This document shows positions 34,844 through 46,502 of a stretch of 64,000 nt of DNA, one piece after another. Where the stretch lies: positions 27,875,854 to 27,939,853 of the forward strand of contig JBOZIK010000001.1 of assembly GCA_051453625.1 (NCBI GenBank), given 5' to 3'. This stretch comes from Welwitschia mirabilis. Lineage: Eukaryota > Gnetophyta > Gnetopsida > Welwitschiales. A program made the translations under genes and the position numbers. The notes under the pieces are model-generated. The model had not been told where the DNA came from. It was given only the letters and a program-made list of their open reading frames with translations, and did not search any database. How positions within the stretch are numbered: position 1 is the stretch's first letter; the number at the start of each line of letters is the position of its first letter.

Positions 34844-36041
34844 CTTGTAGAAAAACACACACTAATATAGAAAAGAATTACCTAAATATCATAACTTATT
34901 AAAGACACTAGGCTAGAAGTTAGAAAATTTATTTTAACCAAGTTGTTTTAGTATTTTTTTCTTTAACTAAATAAAAATAAGAAATAATTCAAACATAATA
35001 TAAGATGAATGATCATGAAATACAAATGAATGAAATGAAAGTGTAATAAATCTATTTGAATTTCAATCCTTCTATTATAAAGATCAATACTTAGATCAAT
35101 TAGTAATAGTTATTACTTATCCTTAATCAAAATAAGTTATAAGATACATCAAATAGAATATGAGTAAATGTAAGTATGAAAATGAAATAAAAGGAAATTC
35201 AATATAAGATCCAAACTAATAATGTCAATCTTAATAAAGATTAACCTTATGATCTAAGATAAACTATAAAGCTATCATAAAATCATAATCAACTTAAACC
35301 ATAAGAAAGGTTTACATAATATAAGTAAAAAAGAGTTCTTGTATTTATCATAAATTAACATTCACTTATAAATAAATCAGTAACACCTCAATTGATTATT
35401 CTTAGCCCAACATTAAGAAAAACTTCTTTCTATAGCTATGAATGGACCTCTTATCCTTTAATCTCCAAATGTAATAATTTTTAGTGCAAAATATGAAATT
35501 GGAAGTGAACACAAGGGGGGTATACATAGTTCTACATTGAAGTTTCTAGAAGCAGAACCCTAGAAGATTGAGAAAAAACCCTAGTAATCCACATGAGGCA
35601 TGTGACCCCATTACAAAGATAACTCATTTTCATTCATATAAGATAGTAATTATTTTTACTAATGTTTAGATGATACTAGGGATGCAATAATAGAGGAGTC
35701 ATTAGCTTTTAATCGTATAGTCAGCCTCATATTCAGTTCTATAAGTTTAGTTCATGTTAGCATCAATATCGTCATGTGTGTTATCTCGATGATGAGAGAG
35801 ACAATAGGCTTTTTAAATCTTCTAGCTAAGAGAAATTAACCTCCAAAATCATTATCTTCTTCTCAAAATGCTAAGTATCAGAATCTATTTGAAGTACCTT
35901 CACATATACCCAGAATTGCATGTTTCCATGATCATCTTATTGATTCTTCATAATCATTAGAATTTCATATAAATCTATCTAGATATCCTATGACAGTACT
36001 CAAAATACTATATCAAATACATATAATTTCATATTACAATA
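34844..36041 (-). mobile_element. LTR of element A6 (end hidden in gap)
   Basis: Minus-strand start TATTGTAATATG at 36041; the other end lies in the gap, giving about 1250 bases in all. A palindromic module is at 35770-35808. In the minus direction it is followed by leader and gag, so it works as a 5' LTR, yet it also follows the 3' region of B2. See findings for a possible tandem (dimeric) arrangement. Confidence 0.65.
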
Positions 36042-36900
36042 CATTTCAATAGAAAAAATAGGGTATCTAGCCCTTCTCAAAATTAAGTTGCTTTAGTAAA
36101 GTGGTTTATTTCTTTGATTTAAGTAGTTTGAGAAAGGTGTTTGTTATGTTTCTTAGTAATGATGTACTAAATTTCTTTATCTAATAAAGGTTTTGTTTAT
36201 TATTTTATTAAAAATAAACCTATTTTATAACTATTTTTATTTGCTTATGCTCATATCAATTTCATTAAATGAAACTCATACTAAACAACTTATCAAATTA
36301 TTAAGATAAATCTAAATGATTTTAAAACTATGAAGCTTTACTCTTTGTAAAAATGGAATTTGATGATTATGCATGATATTTAATTTAAAATCTTTGGATT
36401 CATATTCATTCAAATGTTAAAATAAGATTCTCTCTTCTTTTTTTTTTGTTTTTTTAATAAGTTGTAATATATAGTTATAGCCTTAGTAACTAGATGTGCC
36501 TCTTATAACTCCTAGGACATCATTATTTCTCAAATTTATTGTCACAAGTTAAATTTTTAACTATAATAAGGAGAGTGTAAATGCTATTATAAGAGTAAGG
36601 TTCCACGAAATTTTCAAAATCTAAATCAACATTAACTAATCTGTTAGTGAAGTTCTCATAGCTACAATATTACACTACCAAAGGCCTTTCTTATATTATC
36701 ATAGAACATTATTTTTTTAAATAAATATATTCATCAGAAGATACTTTATTATGTGATGGAACATATCTCCTAAATCTTCTTAATAAAGATAATGCACCAT
36801 CTTCTATTAAAGACTTATCAAGTCACTTCTTATTTTAGAATTATTAAATTTATATTTAAAAATCTAATAAATTGATAGCTTGAATAATCTATAAGGAAAT
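36042..36900 (-). other. 3' region behind B2 integrase
   Basis: Non-coding. Includes the conserved 3'-region block (36530-36720). On the minus strand it links the B2 integrase end with LTR A6. I see no convincing PPT directly at the LTR start. Confidence 0.55.
36530..36720 (-). repeat. Conserved 3'-region block, B2 copy
   Basis: Matches 62270-62460 (for example ggagagtgtaa at 36571 with ggggagtgtaac in A5), about 280 bases behind the integrase end. Diverged more than the other copies. Confidence 0.6.
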
Positions 36901-38250
36901 CATGTATCCTTCATTATCTAATCTAAATTTTTTTTATTTTATAAATAGAGTATCAGTATTCTTTTCATCCTATTAGGGTTTCCTAAATATTGAAGTAAAG
37001 ATTTATGATCATAATACATTTTTAATCTCTATCCATTTACTTGGTAAGTTATCTTTTCATTAAGATCATATAAATATATGGTTTTATCTCCTAAAATTTT
37101 TGTTATGCTATAAGGTCTAGTTAATTTTGTTCATATTTCTATTTTCAATGAATATTTCTAGGATCATAGATTAGTATAAAATATTCTATATTAAAATTGA
37201 CTTTTCTAATTTTATTATCATGAAATTTTCTAGTTTTATGTTGTATAAGTTCTTTACACAACAGAGCTTCTTTATATTTTCATCCAAAATAGTTATGTTT
37301 CCTATCCATTCTTCTTAAGCTATATCCAAATTACACTTTGATTCTTTTGACCATTTTAAAGGTCTTTAATCTAAATTCAATTAACAAAATATCTCTTTTT
37401 TTATAGACTAATTTATATGATGTAAATCCTAACAAGACCAAAAAGCTTTATTTACTTTTTCAGCCTCATTTTTCTTCTTAATATTTATGAAGTTTGTTAA
37501 TATTTTATTAATTTCTCTATTAGTTACTTTAGCTTGGCCATTAAATTAAGGATGATAGGTAGCAGAGAGTTTGTAATGGATTTTGTATTTAATTAAGAGT
37601 TTCTTGAAAATTTCACTAGTAAAATAAGATTGTTTATTAGATATAAGACTTTGAGAAACTTCAAACTAATAGATAATATTCCTAAGGAAAAGGGTAATTA
37701 TAGTCTGGAAAGAATAGTGACATATAACCTCAGCCTTGACCTACATAGTGAAGTAATCAATATAGATCAAAATATATTTTTTTTCCATAGGAGAAAGTAT
37801 TTATAGATCTAATGAAATAGATCCCATAAACATCAAAAGGTTTAATTAACTGAATCCATTATTATAACATTTCTAATTTCTAGTTAAATGCTCCTTCTTT
37901 TTGATATTTATCATAACTTTAAACATAAGCATTTCAATCTTTGAATATTATGTGTTAGTAATATCCCATATGAATAATTTTTATCCACATTCTTCATGAA
38001 TCATAATGTCCTCCTCCTCCACCCTTATAAGCTTCCTTCAGAATTTTCTTTTACAAATTTTTCTTCCACACATCTTCTAATAATATGATTTTTACATCTT
38101 CTAAATAACATATTATCATGTTACATCTAGTCTTTAGACTCCCTTAACAGTATTTTTCTTTCATAATAATTCATAAAATATGGTAATTTCTTACTTATAA
38201 CAAAATTTTCTATGTTAGAATACCATGGACTAGTTGTGACTTGAAAGAGA
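36901..38250 (-). pseudogene. B2 integrase relic
   Basis: The minus strand reads KYILIYIDYFTM (about 37775-37740, first catalytic Asp in the core), then LISNKQSYFTSEIFKKLL (about 37650-37595; the expected Asp of SDxGxHF is Asn), then KIHYKLSATYHP (about 37585-37550) followed by FNGQAKVTNREINKIL (the conserved motif with the third acidic residue region). The C-terminal part SITKILGDKTIYLYDLNEK ends with VNGQ-type and RLKMYYDH near 36995. It differs from the Athila-type integrase tails (A1, A5) and defines family B, also OTA clade but nearer the Tat side. Confidence 0.8.
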
Positions 38251-39837
38251 TATTCATGTGGAAATCCATCTCTTATATTTATTTGTTCCTCATCATAAAA
38301 TTATAATCTTGAGAGATCTACTACTAATTTTTTTGTCCCTCTTCTATTAATAATCTTTAAGTTAAATTCTTACATTAATAATATCTATCTTATAAATCTT
38401 GAATTAGCTTCTTTTTTATTTATCAAAAATCTAACAGCACTATGATCTATATGAATTTTTACTTCATAATATAAATTATAATGATTTAATTTTTTTAGTA
38501 TCATTACTACTACTAAAAACTATTTCTTAATTATTGTATAATTTTTTTGAGCTAGTTTAAAGTTCTTACTGAAATAGGAAATATTATATGGTTTATTATT
38601 TTCATTTTTTTACCCTAAAATGTCTCCCATACCATAACTAGATATGTCAGTCATAATGTGAAATGGTCTTATTCAATTAGATCCCTATAAAATGGGTGCT
38701 GATAAGAGTTTCTATTATAAAGTTTGATAGAGATTTTAACATTAATTTCTCTAATTATATTCTGTATCTTCTTAAAAAAAGGTTACTTAAATGTTTAGTG
38801 ATTTTACTAAAGTTAGATATAAATATTTTATAATATCCAATATGTCTTTAAAAAGATCTTAACTCTTTTAGTTTGACTGAGGGTAAAATATCTTTTATAT
38901 CCTTAATTTTTTGTTCATCAATCTTAATATCTTTTTGAGATATTCTATGTTTTAAAACTATGCCTTTTGTCATCATAAGGTGATTTTTGAATAGCTAATT
39001 TTTAGGTGTTTCTCTTTACATATTTATAAAACTCTTTTTAATTTGTTAAGTAACTTATAAAATTATTTAGAAATTTTGAAAAATCATCGATAGATAGTTT
39101 AATAGAACTTCCTATCATATCTTTAAAAATACTATGTAATAATTTTTGGAAGGTAGTAGGGGCATTATATAACCCATATGGTAATACTTGTTAGGCATAA
39201 GTACCCTAATAATAAGTAAACATTATCTTGACTTAATCATTTACAACTATTAAAATCTAATTATATCCACTATATCCATTAAGAAATCTATAGTACTAAT
39301 GATCAAATACCTTTTTCAAAACTTAATCTATAAATGGAAGGAAAAAATGATCTTTATAAGTTGCTATTTTCAACAACAAAAAATATATACATACTCTTCA
39401 TTTATTTCCTTTCTTTGATACCACTATAATAGGATTAATCTATTCTAAATCAGATATAGGATAGATAAGTCTAACATCCAAGAGTTTATAAATTTTTATT
39501 TAATTATTTCTTGCATATGTGAATTACATCTTCTTTCTAACTATCTGCTTGCCTTAATAGAAGTATTTCAATAAATTCTATGTTAACATATTTTTAGATC
39601 TATTTTCTTTATATTAGCATGATTAAAAGAAAAATATTTTTTTCTTCTAATTAGCATTATTTTAAGCTTTCCTTTTTGAGAACGTATTAAAGAACTATTT
39701 ATAATTAAATTTCTATTTATAGCTACTTCAATATACTCTAATCATTTATTAAGGAAAGGTTTTTCTATTTCTTGTGATGCTAAACTTTCTTCTTTATACT
39801 TTAATTCATTTTGCTTATTTAACATCATATTAATCTA
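38251..39837 (-). pseudogene. B2 reverse transcriptase and RNase H relic
   Basis: RT is readable in the minus direction: LIYPISDLE (about 39470-39440), PIIVVSKKGNK (about 39430-39400), DHFFLPFIDQVLKKVFDHQ (about 39340-39280), FLNGYSGYNQI (about 39270-39240), VLPYGLYNAPTTFQKLLHSI (about 39190-39130), and SIDDF at the YxDD box (about 39095-39080), where the first position has changed. RNase H downstream (38300-38720) is poorly preserved. The protein order from protease to integrase is canonical. Confidence 0.8.
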
Positions 39838-40292
39838 TTATGTTAGAATTGCATTAATTTTAGCTTCTATATTATATGCCATCTTCTTAATAACTACTAC
39901 ATCTGATAAGTTAATCTCTTTCTTAGGATCTCCTAGAATGATTTTCATGATCCCTTTCCTAGAATAAATAATATCATATACATTTACCATCCAAGATCTT
40001 CCTAGATTTACTATATGAGTATCTCTATGAGTCTTCATTACTAAAGAATTTACATGTATATAAATATCTAACATTCAATGGATATATCTTTTAGAACTCT
40101 TCCTAGTATCACTACTGAACCATTTTCTAGGTATACTTTTCTTTGATAAGGTACCAATTTTGATTTTTCTAATTCCTCATAAGTCTCATATTCCATGACA
40201 TTAACACTTGCTTCTAGATCTATAAGTGCTTCTACTTTAAGCTTTCCATTAATTTCTATGTCTATCATAGGTGATCCTAAATCACTATACAT
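39838..40292 (-). pseudogene. B2 aspartic protease relic
   Basis: The N-terminal half reads GKLKVEALIDLEASVNVM (about 40260-40190); the DLGA active site has become DLEA. YQRKVYLENGSVV follows. After a stop at about 40074 (TGA for TGG or CGA) the reading continues with IHVNSLVMKTHRDTHIVNLG and YSRKGIMKIILGDPKKE. It is the only uninterrupted copy of the B protease in the window and shows how the halves at 30243-30483 and 8421-8630 belong together. Confidence 0.8.
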
Positions 40293-41828
40293 TTTATGTT
40301 GTTTATTTTGAAGAACTTATGTGGAAGTCAAAGAAATGTAGTCTTTCTTAGCCATTTTAATTTATTTTTCCTTTTTAATTTTTTTCTTATATCTTTGTTT
40401 TAATTGCATGCTCTTCATTTGCCTCAAATACATAGGTACATATTTTAGTAATTTAAAAAGAGCTAATAATATATTTTATCTTGTAATACTTTTGTTAAAT
40501 ATTTTATGTCCTTTTCAACATTTAGATGTTTTATTTGTTTTCTTCTTATTGAAAAAGGTGGATTTACTGATGCATTAATTACTCCTTCCTTTCCTGTATT
40601 TATTTCTTCACCAACTGGAGAGCTATTTAAACTTATTTTCTTTCCTTACTCTTCATCTATTACCACTTGATTCTTAGATCTAGTAGTTACTGCTTTACTT
40701 GTTGCTTCCCTTGGATTTGGTTCAAATTGAGTGAAAATTTTTTGTTTTGTCTTCTCTACCTTTTTTCTTTTTGTTCATGTCTTTTAGATATTTGTTTCTT
40801 TAATTCCTATAATAATCATATTTCTCTTGTATTTTAGAATTTACATCATTTTATAAAGGCTTTTCTAACTTACCTCTTCATTTTATACTTTGGTAATAAT
40901 ATGTTTTTTTTCTTTCTTAAGGTTGATTTCCCATATTTAAATCTACTCTATAAATATCAAACCAATGAATGAATTCCTACATCTAGAAATATTTTATTCC
41001 TTTATGATTATCATCTTCACAATATTTGTTTGTAGGTCCTTCTATTTTTTTAAAATTTTATACAACTAACTTATCAAATTTTTCCATCATATTATTAATT
41101 AATTTTTAAGATACTTCATCTATAAGGCTAGTATGGCTTAAACTATACATACTATCATCTATTTCTGGGGTAAACACTTCATTTATTCTTTTCTTCTTTT
41201 TACTTTCTTGTCCCCATCCTTAATTCATGTTATAAAACTGAGTAATAGATTCTTGTATCTCTTGAATATTCTTTGTCTTGATGCTTCCTCTACATACTAA
41301 GTCTAATTCCTTTAAAGTTTTATTTTGTAATCTTCTAAGTAAATCTCTCACTCATTCTCTAGATACAATTCAATGACTAAAAAATTTAGCTAAAAATATA
41401 TTATATCTATTAATAAAATCATTAATCCTTTCATTATCTTTTTGTTTAATATTCAAAATTTATTCTCTTAAATCTTCAACTATTCTTATGGGTTAAAATT
41501 TAGCTAGGAAAGCATTTTTAAGAGCTTCACATAAACTAAAAGCATGATTAGGATTTTGTAATACCATATCTAGGAATATCCTTTTATATAAAAATGAAAA
41601 TACCTTAGAAAATTAGATTCTGAGTTAAAATAATTTTCTTCATAAGAGGCATCAAACAAACTTAAATCTAATATAGGTTATTCTAATTTCTTATTCTCAA
41701 AAGTTGTTATTGACATTATATTTATATTTCTCACTTTTTTTTGGTATTATAATGTTATAGGATTTATAGGACTTAAATATTCTAACCAATAAGTTTCATT
41801 ATTCAAAAGTCTTGAATGTCCATCATCT
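40293..41828 (-). pseudogene. B2 gag relic
   Basis: Homologous to B1 gag at 30484-31950. Near 41035-40965 the minus strand reads YCEDDNHKGIKYF followed by MQEF, the remains of a CCHC zinc knuckle and the segment behind it. Basic lysine-rich stretches (about 40820-40740) precede the protease. Cut at 41828 by the gap and the copia insertion. Confidence 0.6.
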
Positions 41829-41928
41829 NNNNNNNNNNNNNNNNNNNNNNNNNNNNNNNNNNNNNNNNNNNNNNNNNNNNNNNNNNNNNNNNNNNNNNNN
41901 NNNNNNNNNNNNNNNNNNNNNNNNNNNN
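41829..41928. other. Assembly gap (100 N)
   Basis: Left of it is B2 gag, right of it copia RT. The rest of copia element 2 (most of RT, RNase H, any extra ORF and the 3' LTR) must lie here or be deleted. Confidence 0.9.
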
Positions 41929-42400
41929 GTACCCTTGACCCACTAGTCTATTTTGTTCTTTATAATCTCATTTTTCTCATTTACTTTATTTTTAAAAATC
42001 TACTTTATACCTATGACATTTTTTCTAGTTGATTTTGAAATAAGAAAGCAAACCTAATTTCAAATGAATTGTTTAAGTTCTTTTTGCATTACATTGATCC
42101 AACTAGGATCAGATTTAGCCTCCTCAAAGGATTTAGATTCTACTTGAGATAAAAAAGATACATAATCACTAAAGTCTTTAAGAGAATTTCTAGTAATAAT
42201 GCCTTGCTGAACATTTCCAATGATAGATTCTAGAGGATGGTCCTTGACTTTCTTAATTTCTGGGGTTATCTTATCTTTTGAAATTTTTTTGTTTTGATTG
42301 ATAGGACAAAAAGGAATTAGATATTCATCAAGGTTAATTGATTTTGAGGAATCTGAAACATGATGAATTTTTACATTAATAGATTCCTCCATATGTAGAG
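41929..42400 (-). pseudogene. Copia element 2: integrase-RT linker and RT start
   Basis: The stretch 42392-42060 is open: IKHH-like and SESKSINLDEYLIPFC-like linker text, then DHPLESIIGNVQQGIITRN and ESKSFEEAKSDPSWINVMQK. These are the typical copia motifs just before and at the start of RT. The reading continues to the gap with NVIGIK (stop for TGG) IFKNKVNEKNEIIKNK. Sirevirus-like copia. Confidence 0.85.
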
Positions 42401-43312
42401 TTCATTTGTTAAACACTCTGTAGGCTCTACTATATTGATAGTACCCTAAAAAGATTCCTTCATTTAACTTATAATCAATTTTTTCTAATTCTTCTCTATC
42501 TCTTAGAATGAAGCACTTACTTTAAAAGGTTTTAAAGTAAGATATATTTGGCTTCTTTTGTTTCTAGAACTCATAAGGAGTTTTAGAAGTTCCAGGCCAT
42601 AAACATGCTCTGTTTGAAACATGACAAGTCATGATCACTGTTTTAGCCCAAAACCATTTTGGAATATCCTTGTCATTTAGCATAATTCTTGCCATATCTA
42701 ATAGGGTTAGATTTTTCTTTTTAGTTATTCCATTTTATGGATGAGTTTTAGGAGTTGAGAACTCATGGTCAATTCCATTTGAGTTACAATAGAGTTTAAA
42801 TGTTTTATTTTTAAACTCTTTACCATGATTACTTTAGATTTTCTTTATTATGTATCTTTTTTTGGTTTGAAGCTTCTTGTAAATTTTAATAAAATTTTCA
42901 TATGTATAATATTTTGCATGGAGAAATACTACCCACAAAAATCTAGAAAAGTCATTAACCATAATTAGAAAATATCTTTTTTAGATAAACTAGCAGTTTA
43001 AATAGGCCCAACTAAAGCCATATGAATTAAATCTAAAGGTTTACTAGTTGTAATATCGTTAATTCTTTTATGAGAGGTTTTGGTTTGTTTTCCTTTTTGA
43101 CAAGCATTACATAGCCCTTTATGAGAGAAAAAATTTTTAGAAAGACCCCTAATTGTCTCATCACGACATAATTTTTTTAATGAAGAAAAACTAATGTGAC
43201 CTAAATGCTAATGCTAGATGACATCTTCTTGAGTACAAGAAGATAGATAAGTAGAGTTATTAGATTAATTTACACAATACACATTTTCATGTCTATTTAC
43301 TACAAGTAATAC
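42401..43312 (-). pseudogene. Copia element 2: integrase relic
   Basis: GLCNACQKGKQTKTSHKR (about 43125-43070) is the zinc-finger end, followed by PLDLIHMALVGPI (about 43045-43005), the start of the core. Later pieces include LYGLELLKLL-like text near 42590 and the final part before TLYMEES near 42395. Frame changes and stops make it non-functional. Confidence 0.75.
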
Positions 43313-43640
43313 TTAATATATTTTACTGTGTTTTATAATACATTTATTTTCATCAAAAAACACTTTATGACCTTTATTAAAAATCTGACTAATGCTTAAT
43401 AAATTATGCTTTAATCTATTGACAAATAATACATTGTGAATATTTGGTAAGTTACCTCCATTAATGCTTCCAATGCTTTTAATATGAGCTCTTCCATTGT
43501 CATCAAAAGTAACTTCTCCTCCATTGTATTCCTTAAAGTTGATGAAGTTTGACTTATTAGCTATCATATGTTTAGAGCAACTACTATCCAGATACTAGTA
43601 AGAATGATTAGTTACCTTTAAAGCCATTTGGATTAATAGG
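43313..43640 (-). pseudogene. Copia element 2: protease / pre-integrase region
   Basis: Open from 43567: MIANKSNFINFKEYNGGEVT, then FVNRLKHNLLSISQ, the well-known motif of the copia gag-pre-integrase segment, and HKVFFDENKCII. The catalytic part of the protease is just upstream (about 43600-43570, LDSSCSKHM-like). Confidence 0.8.
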
Positions 43641-45158
43641 CCTTTATTTATGGATTTTGGGATCCACCTTAAGCATTTTGTTTTTGTTAGCATGATGATT
43701 TGATTTCTTGCAAAAAGTAAACTTAGATTCTAACATGGAGTGAGAAAACCAACTTTTGCAAAAGATACAAGAAATCTTAGAATGATCTTTTTTATTGCAA
43801 TAATGGTAGGTGATATTTGCTAAAGAGTTTTTAGAGTTTGTCTTAGACAAAGATTTGAAATATGAATAATAATTAGAATTAAACAAGCTAGAAAATGATT
43901 TTCTAGGGACTTCTTCTTTAATATGATAGGAGGTTGAGGCAAAGTTATTTTTTAGATCATGAATTCCCTTTTCTTTGATCTCAAGTTTATTTAGAACGTT
44001 TTTATTTTTCTTTCTTAGATTGTTTACTCTATGAGCTAGATTTTGACATTCCAAATATAATTCCATTTCTATATCATTAAGATTCTCATTACTAATAACT
44101 AAATCAATGAAAGGATAAGAGCATACCTTTTCATCGATGATCTCCATGAGAGAGATTCCACCACATTCTGAATCAGAGTTCAGTTCACTCTTACTTTCTT
44201 CATCGTTTCATGTTGCTAATAAGACTTTCTATCCTTTTTTTAAATTATCTTTTCTGTTGTTTGGATAGACACTTGATGTGTGACCAAAACCTTTGCATCA
44301 ATAGCACTGAATTTCACGTTGTCTTTCTTCTTTCCTTTTTGGTGGTTTCTTATACTAATCTCCACCTTGTTATCTCTGCATGAAGCATCTAAATCTTTTG
44401 ACTAGAAGAGCCACTTCATGATCGCTTTTTAGTTCTTGGTCAAATCCATCCTTGATATTAGTAATTTCATAAGTGAAATTTAATGTCATACTTTTATTTT
44501 TTTTGTTTTCTAAATTTGATCTTAAGTGTATGAAGGTCCCCTTGGAGTTTATCCATATTCATAATATTTAGGTCCTTTCCTTCTTCAATGGCAGTCACTT
44601 CTGATTTGAACCTTTTTGGCAGAGATATTAATGCTTTGCAAACTACTCTTGATTCTTTAATATTTTCACCCAAGCCACACATCTAATTNNNNNNNNNNAT
44701 CTTTCATCTATAGATCTTCAAATTGAGTGACTAGCATCTGAAGCTTAGCCTACTTTACTTGATTCCTTCATGAGCGATTTCCAATATGTCTCAAGATTAT
44801 TTGGAAATGGTGTAATTCACAACTCTTTTAAAATATTCTAGACCTATGGAATAGAAAATGGCATTTAGTCCTTTGAAGTTATAAGTTATGGTTAATTTTT
44901 CATCTGACATCCATTTGTCCTTGCTCTTCAGAGTAGCTAATTTGATTACTAGATCCTGCACAGTAGGAAGACAATACCCATTAGTAATAGAGTCCCCTAT
45001 TTCAAGGTAAATAGATTAAATAAAGACCCTTATATTTTCTTTTTAATAACAATAATTTATTCCATCAAAGAAGGGAGGTTTTATGACAAAATTTCCTTTA
45101 GCGAGCTGATTCATTTTCTAGGAATGAGTGGAGTAGAGATCTGTTAGAATCTATTGCT
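43641..45158 (-). pseudogene. Copia element 2: extended gag relic
   Basis: The N-terminal part reads GKNFVIKPPFF-like text near 45090, then KWMSDEKLTITYNFKGLNA near 44925-44870. The segment 44682-44494 (KALISLPKRFKSEVTAIEEG) is the UBN2-type copia gag core. A zinc knuckle CY(stop)CKGFGH near 44306-44280 has a CGA-to-TGA stop. It is followed by an open stretch (44147-43644) with heptad-like leucines in LYLECQNLAHRVNNLRKKNK. A long gag with a coiled coil behind the zinc knuckle is characteristic of Sireviruses. A 10-base N run lies at 44689-44698. Confidence 0.8.
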
Positions 45159-45161
45159 CAA

Positions 45162-45178
45162 CCTTACTCTGATACTAA
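45162..45178 (-). promoter_or_regulatory. Primer binding site of copia element 2
   Basis: The minus strand reads ttagtatcagagtaagg one base behind the LTR end, matching the initiator-tRNA-Met site TGGTATCAGAGC with G-to-A change. This supports the LTR end and the copia assignment. Confidence 0.85.
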
Positions 45179-45683
45179 TTGAAAGTAGAGGATCAACCTT
45201 AGAGGGGAACGAATAGGTCATTAAAAATCAATTTCTATAGTCTTTACAACCTGAAAATAAAACATGTATATATGTAGCACATAAATGTGAGATATTTAAT
45301 GGTGGATAGACACCAACATTTAGCCCCTTAGATCTCCTATCCTTGGCTGGCATATATTAGCCTTCAATATTGGTTTTCAAGCTTACCAATTAATATATCA
45401 TAAATTTAGAGGATTTTATGGCTGATCCTCAACCACAGAAAAATGGAAGAAAAGAGAATGCATTGATTTTCTCTCAAAGGTATAATAATCTATTCTTTAA
45501 AGTAGATGCAATAATAGATCCAATCAGAAATCTGAACTTGAAACTAGTTTAGATACAATTCTAAAAGAATATGATAGATCTTCTTTTTCAATCTCTGATC
45601 TTATAAGAAAAGGGTGTCTTTCTTTTGATTGGAAGAGAACTTAAATACTAAAGGTACATAAGGTAACAATTTTATGATGGTGG

Positions 45684-45725
45684 AATGAACCATTGTACTT
45701 TTTAATGAACCATTGTACCTTTTTT
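45684..45725. repeat. Direct repeat beside the LTR hairpin
   Basis: Two near-identical units starting aatgaaccattgtac (45684 and 45704) in tandem; the second runs into the left arm of the hairpin. Confidence 0.8.
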
Positions 45726-45778
45726 ATGAACTATTAAAAATGTAATGATTACATTTTTAATAGTTCATAAAAAAGGTA
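45716..45778. repeat. Perfect 30-bp inverted repeat with 3-base loop
   Basis: Left arm 45716-45745 (starts taccttttttatgaac), spacer tga, right arm 45749-45778 (ends gttcataaaaaaggta). The arms are exact reverse complements over all 30 bases, in a sequence where other inverted repeats are degraded. Confidence 0.97.
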
Positions 45779-45817
45779 TTTACTTTGTATAGTTAATCTT
45801 GATATAGTACTCAGTAG

Positions 45818-46430
45818 CTCGACCATCCTATCGCCCTTATTTTTAATCTTCGGTCACCCTTATTTGCTATAGATTCTTTAGTATAGAATAGATGCATCTT
45901 CAGCTGCCCTTATGATTATCTGTAGTCGACCTTAATTTAGTCACCTTGACATTGATTACTCGGTTAACCTTGTGAGGGTATATTTTGAGCAGAATGTGGT
46001 TACTTGTAATTACATCGTTCAGTTACCCCTACTTTTAACAGATTCAAGATTCACTAATTGTTGTGTGATCACATGTCTGCAACTTGTTGGTCACCCACTC
46101 TGTCATCAGACTGAACTTCGCAGATTGTAATGTGATCATCCTTATTAGTTTCATGATTGCCTATGTTTGCCCTAGTTCTTACAAAAAGGCTCAAACTGGG
46201 TTATTCAAATATGAGTTTTTAGTCACCCCTTCTTGAACCAGTCTTATTCTTAATTTATTAACTTGATTGTTGAGCATAATGCTCTCAGACATTTATTTTG
46301 TAATCAGTCATTTTATTTATCTGCATCAGTTTGGTCACTCGATGTTCTCTGTGCAGTCATTAGATTCTGAATTAGTTTCATAGTTCTTTAGTAGGTTGGT
46401 TGCCCAGTATTAGGAGTCAGTCACCCAATG
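45818..46430. repeat. Array of GTCGACC/GGTCACC-type motifs in copia LTR 2
   Basis: About thirteen variants in the same plus-strand direction: ctcgaccatc (45818), tatcgccctta (45829), cggtcaccct (45851), cagctgccctta (45901), tagtcgacctta (45923), tagtcacctt (45938), cggttaaccttg (45961), cagttaccccta (46020), ttggtcaccca (46087), tagtcacccctt (46220), ttggtcactcg (46331), ttggttgcccag (46396), cagtcacccaatg (46418). The implied core is close to (C/T)(A/G)GTCGACCCTTA. Confidence 0.8.
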
Positions 46431-46502
46431 CTAAAAAATCTCTACACAATTGACTAACTACAAAAACTCACTAATTTGATCAATGACAATGGATTCCCAA
46501 CA

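Larger units (their letters stand above)
45180..46502 (-). mobile_element. 5' LTR of Sirevirus-like copia element 2 (about 1.32 kb)
   Basis: Minus-strand start TGTTGGGAATCC at 46502 and end ...cctctactttca at 45180, followed by the PBS. The last part contains the Sirevirus LTR end motif (cctattcgttcccct on the minus strand). The start may be further out, near 46930 (minus strand aaaaaggggtgatagttaac), if the purine run there is a PPT remnant of a related copy. It contains a 30-bp perfect hairpin and a dense motif array. Confidence 0.7.
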
